This document shows positions 14,157 to 20,972 of a DNA stretch of 20,972 nucleotides, in pieces. A program made the translations under genes and the position numbers. Source of the stretch: DATKZH01 sp964475955 (GTDB lineage: Bacteria > Planctomycetota > Planctomycetia > Pirellulales > Thermoguttaceae). The notes under the pieces are model-generated. The model was not told the origin of the DNA. It saw only the letters and a program-made list of their open reading frames with translations, and did no database searches. The DNA is taken from assembly GCA_964475955.1 (NCBI GenBank), contig CAYYZY010000141.1, positions 1-20,972 of the forward strand. The letters run 5' to 3'. Every line of letters starts with the position of its first letter. Position 1 is the stretch's first letter.

Positions 14157-15095
14157 ATGACCCTCCTCTACACGGCACGTCGTTTTCGGCAACATGCGAC
14201 CGGCCTCCATCCCGAGCGGGCGGAGCGGATCGGGCAGATCCCGGCTCGCTTGAAGGAGTCGGGCCTGTGGGCGCGCTGCAAGCGCCCCAGGTGTCATCCG
14301 GCCTCGCGAAAGCGGGTCGCGCGCGTCCATTCGCCGGTCTACATCGACGAAGTTTGGGCGATGGCTAAGTCGGGTGGGGGGGAGCTGGACCACGACACAG
14401 TGGTAAGCCCCGCCTCGTACGACGTGGCCCTGCTGGCCGCCGGGGCCGTGTGCGACGCCACCCGGAAGTTGGTCGGCGGCGACGACACCCAGGCCCTCTG
14501 CCTGGTCCGCCCGCCCGGCCATCATGCCCTGACCGGGGGGGCCATGGGCTTCTGCCTCTTCAACAACGTGGCGGTGGCCGCCCGGCTGGCCCTCGACGAA
14601 CTGGGCCTCGACCGCGTGCTCATCGTCGACTGGGACATCCACCACGGCAATGGGACCCAGGCCACCTTTTGGGAGGATCCCCGCGCCGCCTTCTTCTCCA
14701 TCCACCGCTGGCCCTTCTTCCCCGGAACCGGCCGAGAGGACGAGACCGGCGGCGGCCCCGGCCTGGGCGCGACCATGAACGTGCCCGTTGGCTTTGGGAT
14801 CCCCCGAAAGGATTACCTGGCGATGCTTGGCGACCGGCTCGAGAAGTTCGCCGCCAAGACCCAGCCGCAACTGGTCTTCCTCAGCGCCGGCTTCGACACG
14901 CACCGCGAAGACCCGGTCGGCAACCTCGGGCTGGAGACCGAAGATTTCGGCCCGCTCACCGATTTGGTGCTCGACGTCGCCGATACCTACGCCGGCGGCC
15001 GCGTGATCAGCGTACTCGAAGGCGGCTACCACCCCGATCGCATGGCCGACTGCATGGAACTCCATCTGGCCACGATGCTGCGCCGCAAAGGCTGA
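14157..15095 (+). CDS. Histone-deacetylase-family zinc amidohydrolase
   Basis: 312 residues, the size of bacterial class II-like HDAC/acetoin-utilisation/acetylpolyamine amidohydrolase proteins, which remove acyl groups from lysine or polyamine amides using zinc. Key residues are all present: tandem catalytic histidines H122-H123 in RPPGHHA, zinc ligands D160 and H162 in DWDIHHGNGTQ and D247 in SAGFDTHREDP, the active-site Tyr in EGGYH (Y291), and the conserved GFCLFNNVAVAA and FPGTG segments. The start MTLLYTARRF fits the family; 38 further in-frame residues upstream begin at the predicted promoter's -10 and are excluded. There is only a weak ribosome site (AGAGAAA). The substrate cannot be told from sequence. 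Its stop lies 40 bases from the stop of the convergent HDOD gene. Confidence 0.94.
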   Translation: MTLLYTARRFRQHATGLHPERAERIGQIPARLKESGLWARCKRPRCHPASRKRVARVHSPVYIDEVWAMAKSGGGELDHDTVVSPASYDVALLAAGAVCDATRKLVGGDDTQALCLVRPPGHHALTGGAMGFCLFNNVAVAARLALDELGLDRVLIVDWDIHHGNGTQATFWEDPRAAFFSIHRWPFFPGTGREDETGGGPGLGATMNVPVGFGIPRKDYLAMLGDRLEKFAAKTQPQLVFLSAGFDTHREDPVGNLGLETEDFGPLTDLVLDVADTYAGGRVISVLEGGYHPDRMADCMELHLATMLRRKG

Positions 15096-15135
15096 AGGAT
15101 GAAGGGGCTTCGGGAGCGAGCAAGGGGCGGGGACC

Positions 15136-16116
15136 CTACACCTGCCCGACCTCTTGGTTCATGACGGCGGTCAGGCTGTCGAGGTCGAGCGCGCTTTCCA
15201 TGGCTTCGCGCTTGTAGAGGCGCAGGGCGTTCTCCTGAAGCGCCTGGCAGTTGATCGAGCCGACGAGTTGCACGTGGAACAGCTCCGCGTTCTCGGCCAT
15301 GTCCGCCTTGCACTTGAGGACCAGCGAGATGAAGTGGTCCAGGTCGAGGCCGAACGCTCCGAGCAGGAGCTGCTGAGCGGCGGGCAGTTGCGGCGTGTCG
15401 CGTTCCCAGAGCACGTCGGCCAGCACGTCGGCGGCCACGACCGACAGCTCGAGCGCCCCTCGGCCCGGGCGTCTCGCGTGGTGCCTGAATACCGCCCGGG
15501 TCAGCTTCTTCGGAAGGCTCCAGTGGGCCAACAACTGGGCGCCGAGGGTGCAGTGGTCGAAGCCGAATTCCGCCCGCTCGGCGCGCATCAATTCCCGCCC
15601 GTGGCGATGCGCCTGATACAGCGGAACGTACCGCTTGGTATCCAGTTGGGCCAGGGCGAGGACGCCCACGTCTGAGAGCAGTCCGGCGCTGTAGGCTTCA
15701 TCCGTTCGGGCGCCGTCCCTCCCGACGCAGAGCTGCGAAGCGCCCGTGGCGATCGTTAGCGCCCGCCGCCAGTAGTCGGCGCAGACCTGCCCCGGCGCGC
15801 CCCACGTGAGACGGTCGACCAGGCCGAAGCTCAGCACCGTGAGCCGAAGCGATCGGTTACCCAGCAGCATGATCGCCTGGCGCAGGCTGAAAACCTTCTG
15901 CCCCAGTCCGAACGTGGAGGAATTGACCAGCCTCAGGACCGCGGAGGCCAGTCCCGGATCGGTCTCCAGGTGTTTCTCCACGTCGGCGACGTCGAACTCG
16001 GGGTTCTTCAACACGTTGAGAACCTTGCAGGCGACCAAGGGCGAGGAATGCAACTGCTCGACCCGGTCGATCAAGTCCTCCATGAGCTTTCGCGGCTCGC
16101 GAACGGCCGACGGCAT
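15136..16116 (-). CDS. HDOD-domain signalling protein
   Basis: 326 residues. HDOD domains are HD-related but usually non-catalytic modules found in bacterial signalling and regulatory proteins. The N-terminal pattern is diagnostic: LHSSPLVACKVLNVLKNPE, then LETDPGLASAVLRLVNSS, FGLGQKVFSLRQAIMLLG, and a middle part with AGLLSDVGVLAL and FGFDHCTLGAQLLAHW. The C-terminal 100 residues are helical with no second known domain (no GGDEF, EAL or receiver domain). The ATG at 16116 is chosen by family length. Another at 16083 (MEDLIDRVEQL) is also possible, and the frame upstream of 16116 runs into the palindromic repeat and is not coding. It faces the STAS gene across that repeat; a regulatory link with it is only a guess. 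Confidence 0.88.
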   Translation of the reverse strand: MPSAVREPRKLMEDLIDRVEQLHSSPLVACKVLNVLKNPEFDVADVEKHLETDPGLASAVLRLVNSSTFGLGQKVFSLRQAIMLLGNRSLRLTVLSFGLVDRLTWGAPGQVCADYWRRALTIATGASQLCVGRDGARTDEAYSAGLLSDVGVLALAQLDTKRYVPLYQAHRHGRELMRAERAEFGFDHCTLGAQLLAHWSLPKKLTRAVFRHHARRPGRGALELSVVAADVLADVLWERDTPQLPAAQQLLLGAFGLDLDHFISLVLKCKADMAENAELFHVQLVGSINCQALQENALRLYKREAMESALDLDSLTAVMNQEVGQV

Positions 16117-16175
16117 GGCAAACCACCGATTTCCACGGATCCCCTGCTTCCTCGAGCGCAGCCACCCTTCGGCTG

Positions 16176-16313
16176 CTAGCCCGCATTTCTCACCAGCCAC
16201 ACCAACCCGAAGCGCAAGCGAGGCCCTGGCTTGCACTTCGCCTCGCTTGCGCTTCGGGTTGGTGTGGGCGCGCTGTTGTTCAGTCTCACCGGCTGGTTAG
16301 AAATGCGGGCTAG
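16176..16313. repeat. Nested palindrome: perfect 27-bp inverted repeat inside a 23-bp one
   Basis: Inner arms 16198-16224 and 16240-16266 are perfect complements over 27 bases (core CGCTTGCGCTTCGGGTTGG) with a 15-base loop; it is the full form of the 3432-3493 element. Outer arms begin CTAGCCCGCATTTCT at 16176-16190 with the exact complement at 16299-16313. With one mismatch they extend inward to about 16198 on the left and 16291 on the right. Confidence 0.92.
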
Positions 16314-16627
16314 TGAAATGATAGCTCACCCTCGGCTCATGCCCGAAATCGGCCGAGGCGACGTATCGCAACGCCCGGCCAAGGGCCGAAGCGCCGTCAC
16401 GGGCCGCCGGGCGCGCCTCGTCTCTGTGCCGGGCTTGCCGGTTGTCCGGATTGTGGCGATTTTGCGGAATCGTGGGCTGAGCGCGCCCCGGGCGCGGCGC
16501 GAAGGCTTGCACTTGCGGCGCCTTCGGCAATAATGGACGCTCGCCGCTTGGGCGGACGACCGCTCGGCAAGCCGCGTCGAGGCGCCCGAACGGCCCAACG
16601 GAGAAGCGCATCCCTCGAAGGTGGCCC
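16314..16627. other. Intergenic region before the STAS gene
   Basis: A stretch of 314 bases with no credible coding frame on either strand. A good -35/-10 pair could not be assigned; TTGCCG near 16436 with a poor -10 is the best candidate and is not convincing. Confidence 0.4.
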
Positions 16628-16975
16628 ATGGAGCTCGACGTTTCCCGCGAACCGGGCTATATCCTGGCCGTCGTCCGGGGGCTCCTCGACGAGTCGGCCG
16701 GCGAGCTGTTCCGCGTGCACCTGCACCCGCTGGTAGGGCAGCAGGGGACGAAGGTCGTGCTCGACCTGTCCGGCGCGAAGCGCGTGAACTCGTCGGGACT
16801 CTCGCACCTGGTGCTCTTGGTCAGCAACGCCAACACAAACGCCAGCCGCGTGGTGCTGGCCGCCCCATCGCCGTTCCTCGCGGGGGTCTTCGACCGGTCG
16901 AAGCTCGACCAGTTCTTCGAGATCGTCGCGACGGTGCCGGAGGCGATTCAGCGCGTGACGGGGGCCGCCCCATGA
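16628..16975 (+). CDS. STAS-domain protein (anti-sigma factor antagonist type)
   Basis: 115 residues, a single STAS domain like SpoIIAA/RsbV, which release a sigma factor by binding its anti-sigma partner when unphosphorylated. The strand before the phosphorylation loop reads TKVVLDLSGAKRVNSSGL. Ser56 occupies the position phosphorylated in SpoIIAA, and an Asn (N54) replaces the more usual Asp before the Ser pair. GAAGGTGG precedes the ATG at 16628. The stop overlaps an ATG (ATGA at 16972-16975), a coupling-type overlap, but the frame it opens is not convincing. No RsbW-like kinase or sigma factor is adjacent, so its partners must be elsewhere. Confidence 0.9.
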   Translation: MELDVSREPGYILAVVRGLLDESAGELFRVHLHPLVGQQGTKVVLDLSGAKRVNSSGLSHLVLLVSNANTNASRVVLAAPSPFLAGVFDRSKLDQFFEIVATVPEAIQRVTGAAP

Positions 16976-17447
16976 GCGCACCTGCCCGACGCACGGGGGG
17001 CTGGGCCACCGCGGGCCCCACGCGAAGGCCGTTCGCGGAATCGCGGCGATTGTTCGCCACCAGGGGCCCGATCGAAGACGACTCGGCGAGGCCTTACGCC
17101 GCCCCCCCGGCCGGTGGTCCTCGCCAACGCCCCGGGACGTGCAAAATCCTTTACGTGCCTGTTGCTGAAAAATATACTACTTTTGTCGGGAAGGTCCCGC
17201 CGGAATGCGCGCCCGGCCGGCTTCTGCACGGCCCTGCCCACCGCGGCCTTGCGGCGGCAACCGGGGCAAGACGGAACGGCATTCCGTCCCACCAACCTAC
17301 GCGCATCGTGCGCGCATCCTGTGCGGAAAGGCGCGGTTCCCCGGGGCGGGGTTAGTCGGGAGGCCGGCGAGTCGATTCGGCGACGCGAAACCGGCCGCAG
17401 GTGGATCGGTTCGCCCTAGTTCAAACGACGAAAGAGGAGAGCAAGCA
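16976..17447. other. Intergenic region and long leader of the first DUF1559 gene
   Basis: 472 bases with no accepted gene. It contains the promoter at 17150-17178 and then a leader of roughly 260 bases. Within the leader, GACGGAA/5-base loop/TTCCGTC at 17270-17288 forms a small hairpin. AAAGAGGAGAG at 17431-17441 is the ribosome site. Confidence 0.5.
17150..17178 (+). promoter_or_regulatory. Promoter of the first DUF1559 gene
   Basis: TTTACG (17150-17155), 17-base spacer, TATACT (17173-17178), in a locally AT-rich island of GC-rich sequence. The same architecture precedes the second DUF1559 gene. Confidence 0.65.
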
Positions 17448-18536
17448 ATGAGTTCGTTCACCACACGCGGCGCGGGAGCGCGACGTTCGGCCTTCACGCT
17501 GGTCGAGCTGCTGGTCGTGATCGCCATCATCGGCATCCTGATCGCCCTACTGCTGCCCGCGGTCCAGGCCGCCCGCGAAGCCGCCCGCCGGTCGCAGTGC
17601 TCGAACAACTGCAAGCAGATCGGCCTGGCGCTGCACAACTATCACGACACGTACAAGTGGTTTCCGATGGGCTTTTTCGCCTCAGCTTCCGACCCCAGCC
17701 TCTCGGACTTGAACGCCGGGTCTTGGGGCACGGCGCTGCTGCCTTACCTGGAGCAACAACCCCTATACGACCAGTACGACCACAACCGGGCTCCGTTCAA
17801 TCCTCCTGTGGGAAGTGCGACGAACATCGCCGTCATTCGAACGCCGGTGGCGGCGTTCATCTGCCCGTCGGTGCCCGGAGGCGTCAATCGTGAGTACCAT
17901 GGCAGCGGCGCCCTGGATGCCGCAACCGATCCGAGTCTTGCGGCCATGGGGTTCGACCAGATGGACTGGTATGCAGCGCCGTCTGACTATTGCGCGACGG
18001 AGAAGATACGAGGGGGCTACCGCCGACTCAGCGGGGACACGTCGCTCGGCGAGGCCCTGGGCGTGCTCCCGGAACACATGAATTTCTCCTTTGCAGGCTG
18101 GACGGACGGTCCGCCGAGCAATTTCGCGTGCATCACGGACGGCTCGTCCAACACGTTCATCGTCGGCGAGCGAACCGGCGGGGACAAGATCTACGAAGGG
18201 ACCCAGGTGGCCGACGTCTCGGCGGTTGCCGGCGCTTTGGGCATCGAAGCGTGGCAGGTCGCGGGTGGGAACGGAGGCGGATGGGGAGACGTCCTCAACG
18301 GGGAACTGGACTTCCAAGGATCGGTCTACAACGCCATTAGTGCAGGAGTCTTTGCCACCGGCCCCTGCGCGATCAACTGTAGCAACATGAGAGAACTCAG
18401 CTTCCACAGTTTCCATCCGGGGGGCGCGAACTTCGTCATGGCGGATGGCTCCGTGCAGTTCATCAGCGAGACCATCAGTCCCGGGGCGTTCGCCGCCCGC
18501 TACACTCGCGACGGCGGCGAGGTCGTGTCCCAGTGA
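17448..18536 (+). CDS. DUF1559 protein with type IV pilin-like N-terminus
   Basis: 362 residues. The N-terminus is a prepilin-type cleavage/methylation motif (SAF-TLVELLVVIAIIGIL), with processing expected after Ala15 and the conserved Glu20 at position 5 of the mature chain; the hydrophobic helix runs to about residue 40. Next is the DUF1559 hallmark (LLPAVQAAREAARRSQCSNN, then KQIGLALHNYHD), and the protein ends with the family's FHPGGANFVMADGSVQF block. DUF1559 proteins are greatly expanded in planctomycetes and are thought to be exported or pseudopilin-like; their function is unknown. A subfamily feature is GNGGGWGDVLNG, followed by GPCAINCSN. The start has AAAGAGGAGAG six bases upstream; a longer in-frame extension to 17205 is leader. 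It is followed by the lipoprotein gene after 77 bases. Confidence 0.95.
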   Translation: MSSFTTRGAGARRSAFTLVELLVVIAIIGILIALLLPAVQAAREAARRSQCSNNCKQIGLALHNYHDTYKWFPMGFFASASDPSLSDLNAGSWGTALLPYLEQQPLYDQYDHNRAPFNPPVGSATNIAVIRTPVAAFICPSVPGGVNREYHGSGALDAATDPSLAAMGFDQMDWYAAPSDYCATEKIRGGYRRLSGDTSLGEALGVLPEHMNFSFAGWTDGPPSNFACITDGSSNTFIVGERTGGDKIYEGTQVADVSAVAGALGIEAWQVAGGNGGGWGDVLNGELDFQGSVYNAISAGVFATGPCAINCSNMRELSFHSFHPGGANFVMADGSVQFISETISPGAFAARYTRDGGEVVSQ

Positions 18537-18613
18537 GAGATCGTGGCCAGTCACGTGGCCCGACCGTTCGTCGAGCTTCTACAACATTTCACGTGATGGA
18601 GATATGCACGGCA

Positions 18614-19051
18614 ATGAATGATCGTCCCCTTCAACGCATGCTCGTCGGCATCCTGGCGCTCACCGTTTGTTCCTGCTCGGGCAGGCCGGAATTCAGCAAG
18701 GAGAGGTTCCCGGTGACGGGCGAGGTTTACGTCGACGGCAAGCCGGCCGCACGGCTCTCGGTGACCTTGCACGACGTGGAAGGATTCGACGAAGAGGCTC
18801 CCGCCATCCCCCAGGCCGTGACCAAGCAGGACGGCTCCTTCGCCATTTCGACCTTTGAGGCCGAAGACGGCGCCCCCGCCGGCGAATACGCGGCGACCTT
18901 CGTGTGGGGGAGGCCGCAAGGGTTGGGCATCGATACCAGCGTCGACAAGTTCCGGGGCAAGTACAGCGATCCCAAGACGTCGCAATTCAAGGTAACGGTC
19001 ACCGAGGACGAGCCGGTCGACATGGGAAGGATCGAACTGACCACGAAGTAG
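18614..19051 (+). CDS. Small lipoprotein with transthyretin-like/carboxypeptidase-regulatory-like fold
   Basis: 145 residues. A lipoprotein signal peptide has the hydrophobic run MLVGILALTV followed by C-S-C; the lipidated Cys is C21 (V-C-S-C) or C19. The mature part begins FPVTGEVYVDGKPAARLSVT, the beginning of the carboxypeptidase-regulatory-like beta-sandwich common in small planctomycete lipoproteins encoded next to DUF1559 genes. The pattern DGSFAISTFEAEDGAPAGEY continues the fold. The start at 18614 is preferred because it puts the signal peptide at the N-terminus; GGAG lies 12 bases upstream, a long spacing, and an ATG at 18596 in the same frame is an alternative. It probably shares a transcript with the upstream DUF1559 gene. 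Confidence 0.82.
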   Translation: MNDRPLQRMLVGILALTVCSCSGRPEFSKERFPVTGEVYVDGKPAARLSVTLHDVEGFDEEAPAIPQAVTKQDGSFAISTFEAEDGAPAGEYAATFVWGRPQGLGIDTSVDKFRGKYSDPKTSQFKVTVTEDEPVDMGRIELTTK

Positions 19052-19455
19052 CCGGCTGCGCGACTCGACGGAGTTTTACCCACCATCCACGTCGGCTACC
19101 GCGACTTCGTCGACGGCGGCAAGAGCATGAAGCGCGCCGAAGGTGAACGAGGCCTGGCTCCGGACAGGCGACCCGACAAGGCCGGCAGAAGGCGGCACGC
19201 AGTGAATTCCTCGAATTCCGTCGCTGCGCCGGTTTGCGCCGGTCATAGCCGACGTCGGCCGCTCAGAACCGGCGATTGACCGGGGGGCAGCACGCCGTTG
19301 CCGGCTTGCCCGCCTTCCCCTTGGGCGAAACCGCCCCTCAATCGCCGCCCCGGACACGGCCGCCTGGGCCGGTCGTCTGCCCGGGCGGTGACCCGGCCCG
19401 CCGGATTGCCCGTGCGCTGGCGGTTTTGCGCCAAGCACAACGAGCGACAAATTGC
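19052..19455. other. Intergenic region downstream of the lipoprotein gene
   Basis: About 400 bases with no accepted gene. A short stretch near 19079-19145 reads IHVGYRDFVDGGKSMKRAEG in one plus frame and might be a vestige of a coding region, but it matches no family I recognise. No obvious terminator with a T-run follows the lipoprotein stop. Confidence 0.35.
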
Positions 19456-19484
19456 TTTACACGGCCTCTCGCGGAGATTATACT
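19456..19484 (+). promoter_or_regulatory. Promoter of the second DUF1559 gene
   Basis: TTTACA (19456-19461), 17-base spacer, TATACT (19479-19484). The -10 and spacing are identical to those at 17150-17178. The predicted leader is about 150 bases. Confidence 0.68.
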
Positions 19485-19525
19485 GAAATACCAGGAAGAG
19501 GTTCCCGCAAAGGTCCCCCCCTGTC

Positions 19526-19565
19526 GGCGCCCGGAACGCCGCCCGCGGCGGCCGTTCCGTGCGCC
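19526..19565 (+). promoter_or_regulatory. Strong hairpin in the leader of the second DUF1559 gene
   Basis: Arms 19526-19543 and roughly 19547-19565 pair over about 18 positions with one mismatch and one bulge (GGCGC, CGGAACG and CCGCC segments on the left). The hairpin lies between the predicted transcript start and the ribosome site at 19625-19635, so it would be part of the mRNA leader. No known riboswitch matches. Confidence 0.5.
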
Positions 19566-19640
19566 CATGCCGACCACGTTGGGTGCAACCTCGCGCCCAT
19601 CGCTTGATACGCTACTGCCTTCGGAAAGAGGAGAGGTGCT

Positions 19641-20717
19641 ATGACGAGGCCCGGCAATCGGAACGTGCGCGCGCCGGCGGCCTTCACGCTGGTCGAGCTT
19701 TTGGTGGTGATCGCCATCATCGGCATCCTGATCGCCCTGTTGCTGCCGGCGGTGCAGGCGGCGCGGGAGGCCGCGCGCAGGGCGCAGTGCTCGAACAACA
19801 TGAAGCAGATCGGCCTGGGGTTGCACAACTACCACGACGTGAACCGGACGTTCCCCTTCGCGTTCATGGTCGACGACACCACCCTGAACGTCCAGGTGTG
19901 GGGTACGAGAATTTTACCCTACATCGAACAGGGCCCCCTGTACGACCAGTACCACAACACCATGCCGGCGTTCAACGAGGCCACGGGGCTGGGATTCCCC
20001 GCCGCGGAGGTGGCCGACAACATGGCGGTGATTCGCACCGAAATCGACGGCTTCATCTGTCCCTCCACGCCGGGCTCCGACCGTATCTACAACGGAGGGC
20101 TCCCCTCCGGGTCGCTCGGCAGCGGCGTGCCTCCGGCCGATCTCACGTGGACGGCCGCCCCCTCCGATTACATCGCCTCCCTCGGCGTCGACCCGAACGG
20201 GGCCTTCGCCGCCGCGGCCTACTCGGGCGGGCGCGCGGCGCTCAGCAAGCCGGCGGGCTGCATGGTCGCCGCGGGCGACGGCCTGGGCATCGGGCTCCCG
20301 ATGGGCTCCTCCGCCATCGCCACGATCCGCGACGGCACCTCGAATACGATCCTCGTGGGCGAACGCACGGGAGGCGGAAACATCTACCTCGCCGACGGCC
20401 GGCTTGCCCCGGCCGCGTCGCCCTGGACGGAACTGGCCGCGGCCAACGGCGGCGGCTGGGGCGACGTCCTCAACGGATACCACTACATCATGGGCTCGCT
20501 CGACGACGGCACCCCGCCTCCGCTCAGCCCGACCGGCGGACCCTGCGTGATCAACTGCTCCAACGCCCGCAACGCCGGGTACTACTCCTTCCACCCCGGG
20601 GGAGCGCAGTTCCTGCTCGGCGACGGTTCGGTCCGGTTCGTCAGCGAGACCGTCGACAAGTACGTCTTCGCTTCGATGATCACGCGCGAGAACAACGAGA
20701 GCTTCGACATGCCGTAA
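19641..20717 (+). CDS. DUF1559 protein with type IV pilin-like N-terminus (second copy)
   Basis: 358 residues, paralogous to the gene at 17448. The prepilin motif is AAF-TLVELLVVIAIIGIL with cleavage after Ala14 and Glu19 at mature position 5. The DUF1559 core (LLPAVQAAREAARRAQCSNN, KQIGLGLHNYHD), a short ILPYIEQGPLYDQY block, and the ending YSFHPGGAQFLLGDGSVRF are all present. It shares the special segments LVGERTGGGNIY, ANGGGWGDVLNG and GPCVINCSN with the first copy, so both belong to one subfamily, although the middle of the chain differs considerably. AAAGAGGAGAG lies five bases before the ATG. The gene ends with the terminator-like hairpin at 20755-20816. The function is unknown. Confidence 0.95.
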   Translation: MTRPGNRNVRAPAAFTLVELLVVIAIIGILIALLLPAVQAAREAARRAQCSNNMKQIGLGLHNYHDVNRTFPFAFMVDDTTLNVQVWGTRILPYIEQGPLYDQYHNTMPAFNEATGLGFPAAEVADNMAVIRTEIDGFICPSTPGSDRIYNGGLPSGSLGSGVPPADLTWTAAPSDYIASLGVDPNGAFAAAAYSGGRAALSKPAGCMVAAGDGLGIGLPMGSSAIATIRDGTSNTILVGERTGGGNIYLADGRLAPAASPWTELAAANGGGWGDVLNGYHYIMGSLDDGTPPPLSPTGGPCVINCSNARNAGYYSFHPGGAQFLLGDGSVRFVSETVDKYVFASMITRENNESFDMP

Positions 20718-20754
20718 CGTTCCCCCACTTGCTGCTTCGTCAAGAGCCCCCCCA

Positions 20755-20816
20755 CGTGCCCGAGCAGCGGAGGGCGCGGCCGCCGCGCCCGCGAAGACCC
20801 TCCGCTGCTCGGCACG
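20755..20816 (+). terminator. Terminator-like hairpin after the second DUF1559 gene
   Basis: Arms 20755-20774 and 20798-20816 pair over 19 positions with one bulged C (core GAGCAGCGGAGGG). A smaller hairpin, CGCGG-CCG-CCGCG, sits in the loop. The right arm is followed by a weakly T-rich CTTCTTTC. It begins 37 bases after the stop codon. It may double as a dispersed repeat. Confidence 0.6.
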
Positions 20817-20865
20817 CTTCTTTCGGTTGATGAGTTGGCGCGCGCACGCGTGGGACTCGGCAGAC

Positions 20866-20887
20866 ATGCCCACGCAAGCGTGGGCAT
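20866..20887. repeat. Palindrome ATGCCCACGC-AA-GCGTGGGCAT
   Basis: Ten-base perfect arms flank AA, followed by GGCACCC. It resembles a repeat unit I recall from planctomycete intergenic regions. The remaining bases up to 20972 contain no identifiable gene. Confidence 0.7.
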
Positions 20888-20972
20888 GGCACCCGGCCTT
20901 CGATCCCTTGATTGCCGTTTGCCCGATTCCGACCCACCCTGCCCGAACTCCTTCCTCACCCCCTCACCCCCT

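Noticed and set aside
15026..15313. Minus-strand frame overlapping the ends of the deacetylase and HDOD genes
   Set aside because: It is a shadow in the wrong frame for both genes, with no ribosome site.
16972..17355. Frame opening at the ATGA overlap with the STAS stop
   Set aside because: The translation is low-complexity Arg/Pro/Ala sequence without family likeness and runs through the DUF1559 promoter.

Overview
The window is high-GC, gene-dense bacterial DNA that most resembles a planctomycete chromosome (Planctomycetota, probably a Pirellulales-like lineage). This rests on gene content: two DUF1559 proteins with type IV pilin-like N-termini and a small lipoprotein between them, an S1 sulfatase, large exported HEAT-repeat proteins, a stand-alone FlgM-type anti-sigma factor with a His/Pro-rich N-terminus, a secreted protein with repeated V-P-V segments, and a remnant of a methyltransferase/beta-propeller protein of a planctomycete type. 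The class-level assignment is inference. No tRNA, rRNA, CRISPR array, transposase or complete mobile element was seen.

Layout. 1-375: possible last codons of a gene, then a cluster of small hairpins. 376-780: an in-frame internal-deletion remnant of a type IIG restriction-modification protein. 789-1634 (minus): a Fur-family regulator preceded by a FlgM-like anti-sigma factor. 1635-2436: about 800 bases with no convincing gene. 2437-3226 (minus): a HIT-family hydrolase and a Trm112-like small protein. 3614-4240 (plus): a secreted planctomycete-type protein, convergent with a collapsed methyltransferase/propeller pseudogene (4241-4864, minus) that carries a heptamer tandem repeat. 4970-6097 (minus): a GT4 glycosyltransferase. 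6471-7979 (minus): a secreted sulfatase. 8284-13908 (minus): a 3-hydroxyacyl-CoA dehydrogenase, a HEAT-repeat lipoprotein and an exported protein with a Met/Gly-rich segment and a Lys/Ala/Pro tail. 14157-15095 (plus): a histone-deacetylase-family amidohydrolase, divergent from the preceding block over two TTGACA promoters. 15136-16116 (minus): an HDOD protein. 16628-16975 (plus): a STAS-domain protein. 17448-20717 (plus): DUF1559, lipoprotein, DUF1559, then a strong terminator-like hairpin.

The genes do not form one pathway. They read as housekeeping and regulatory genes (Fur, FlgM, STAS, HDOD, HIT, Trm112) mixed with envelope and export functions (sulfatase, glycosyltransferase, HEAT lipoprotein, DUF1559 set). 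No complete new defence or biosynthetic system was found.

The most notable signals are structural. First, several palindromic intergenic repeat families are present, and at three loci one inverted repeat sits inside another. Second, two independent gene remnants keep recognisable N- and C-terminal ends but have lost their middles. Third, the two DUF1559 genes share a TTTAC[G/A]-N17-TATACT promoter and an 11-base Shine-Dalgarno context despite otherwise different leaders.
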